Below, in pieces: positions 63,343 to 64,000 of a stretch of DNA of 64,000 nucleotides. A program made the position numbers and the translations under genes. Origin of the DNA: JAJDIA01 sp031555735 (lineage in GTDB: Bacteria > Bacteroidota > Bacteroidia > Bacteroidales > Tannerellaceae); assembly GCA_031555735.1 (NCBI GenBank), contig JAVBUE010000020.1, positions 14,813-78,812 of the forward strand, in the 5' to 3' direction. The notes under the pieces were generated by a model. That model was not told the DNA's origin. It ran no database searches and saw only the letters and a program-made list of their open reading frames with translations. Position 1 is the first letter of the stretch. Each line of letters begins with the position of its first letter.

Positions 63343-63374
63343 GGCTCCGTGTGTCTGTCAAGACATATGGAGCC
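63343..63374 (+). terminator. Hairpin after the Rid-fold gene
   Basis: GGCTCC (63343-63348) and GGAGCC (63369-63374) with an inner TGTCT/AGACA pairing form a stem-loop. The following sequence TTAGTTGT is only weakly T-rich. Confidence 0.45.
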
Positions 63375-63456
63375 TTAGTTGTACGTTCAACTTAATAATG
63401 GGGATTCATCCCGTTTATTTCTCTATTATACAGGGGATTTCCCTTTTTCCCTTCCA

Positions 63457-63552
63457 CCTTCCACTAATGGGGGTTATCATACAGGTTAACAGGTGGTTAG
63501 ATAGTGGAAGGGGGCGCATTTTTTCCTTCCACTGCTTCCACACTGCTTCCAC
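63457..63552 (+). repeat. Inverted repeat and CTTCCAC direct repeats
   Basis: CCTTCCACTA (63457-63466) and TAGTGGAAGG (63502-63511) form a 10-bp inverted repeat with a 35-base gap. CTTCCAC then occurs at 63526, 63535 and 63546, and is followed by TGTGTGGCAGGTC. No reading frame is credible. The stretch 63575-63680 shows nothing I recognise. Confidence 0.55.
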
Positions 63553-63684
63553 TGTGTGGCAGGTCATTTTTCGCCACTCTTTTTCTCTTTTTCCCCTACC
63601 CGGAAGTCTATCTTGGCCCCCCCACCTTAGCGGGCTACCCGCTTATGTTACGTAAAAAAGATGTCACAATTTCAATCTGCATCT

Positions 63685-63900
63685 GGATGTTGGGCTAAAA
63701 ACGTCCGGATGTTGTTCTTTCAACGTGTAGATGTTGTTGGAACGGCATCTACACGTTGAAAGCACAACATCCAGACGATAAACTGATTTCAGGAAAAACA
63801 AATTCGCAAAGCTCAAAACATCTACCTATGATTGTTCAAACATCCACCTATGATTGTTGAAACATCTACCTATGATTGTCACATCATCTACCTATGATTG
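63685..63900 (+). repeat. 22-bp-period repeat array D with long hairpin
   Basis: GGATGTTG occurs at 63685 and 63707 and AGATGTTG at 63729, each 22 apart. Inverted partners CATCTACACG (63746) and CATCCAGACG (63768) are also 22 apart. Positions 63702-63733 and 63746-63777 form 32-bp arms matching at 30 of 32 positions around a 12-base loop. After a 41-base gap, CATCTACCTATGATTG occurs at 63819, 63841 (CATCCACC variant), 63863 and 63885, again exactly 22 apart. Confidence 0.85.
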
Positions 63901-63937
63901 TTTTCACCTTCTTTATCGAGTGGAAGGATATTTTCAG

Positions 63938-63945
63938 TATCTTCG
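63938..63945 (+). promoter_or_regulatory. Possible -7 box for a gene beyond the window
   Basis: TATCTTCG matches seven of eight positions of a TAnnTTTG box. An ATG at 63991 follows, but only 10 bases of it lie in the window, so no gene is called. Confidence 0.3.
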
Positions 63946-64000
63946 CAGCATAAGTGGTTAACCAAACAAATAAACAAACAAGTGCGTGCTATGTTAAGAC

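Noticed and set aside
63991..64000. Start of a further gene at the window edge
   Set aside because: Only ATG and seven more bases are visible, too little to support a coding call.

Overview
The window looks like a chromosomal segment of a Bacteroidales bacterium, most likely Parabacteroides or a close relative (genus is an inference). Supporting signs are SusC/SusD pairs, FecR and ECF sigma pairs, a MurF-alanine racemase fusion, GSCFA, NigD, LruC and DUF4492 proteins, DUF1080/Gfo-Idh-MocA enzymes, and promoters with the Bacteroidetes -7 box TAnnTTTG. No rRNA, tRNA, phage, transposase or CRISPR array was seen.

Layout. 1-3.5 kb: hisS and groES-groEL. 3.6-10.8 kb (minus): metK, then the housekeeping run ftsX-DUF3098-uppP-truB-queA-folK, and miaB. 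11-17.5 kb: a small membrane protein, an acetate/succinate CoA-transferase, a DUF2200 protein, a secreted glycerophosphodiesterase, a tiny secreted protein, ribonuclease Z and a BamA/TamA-like barrel. 17.8-20.8 kb (minus): DUF4492-cydA-cydB, cytochrome bd oxidase. 21.1-25.8 kb: two Gfo/Idh/MocA oxidoreductases, a DUF1080 lipoprotein and a DoxX protein, probably 3-keto-glycoside metabolism. 26-27.4 kb: an ECF sigma cassette. 27.4-30.6 kb (minus): a decayed polysaccharide locus, with an intact sulfatase between a sulfatase fragment and an internally deleted SusD. 30.7-33.9 kb (minus): ECF sigma, putative anti-sigma, DUF4097 protein and NigD-like lipoprotein. 34-45.2 kb (minus): surE-lpxB, a BNR_4/GH105 fusion, dGTPase, a YciO/Sua5 protein, fabI, murF-alr and GSCFA. 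45.5-52.3 kb: ECF sigma, FecR, SusC with STN domain, and SusD. 52.5-56.1 kb: hemerythrin, a pseudo-receiver LuxR regulator and an LruC lipoprotein. 56.3-63.3 kb: porin, imelysin, di-heme oxidoreductase-like protein, Porin_O_P, cytochrome c lipoprotein and a Rid-fold protein, an apparent envelope iron/redox operon.

The main feature not explained by genes is a set of intergenic arrays built on an exact 22-bp period, at about 13.25-13.65, 27.91-28.04, 41.40-41.69 and 63.68-63.90 kb. Unit sequence differs between loci but is alike within a locus, and many units are imperfect palindromes. The 13.4 and 41.5 kb copies are homologous over more than 200 bp in inverted orientation, and a 28-bp module is shared, inverted, between 13.27 and 28.02 kb. 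Two promoter-plus-hairpin stretches without a reading frame (10.85-10.96 and 17.66-17.82 kb) are candidate small RNAs.
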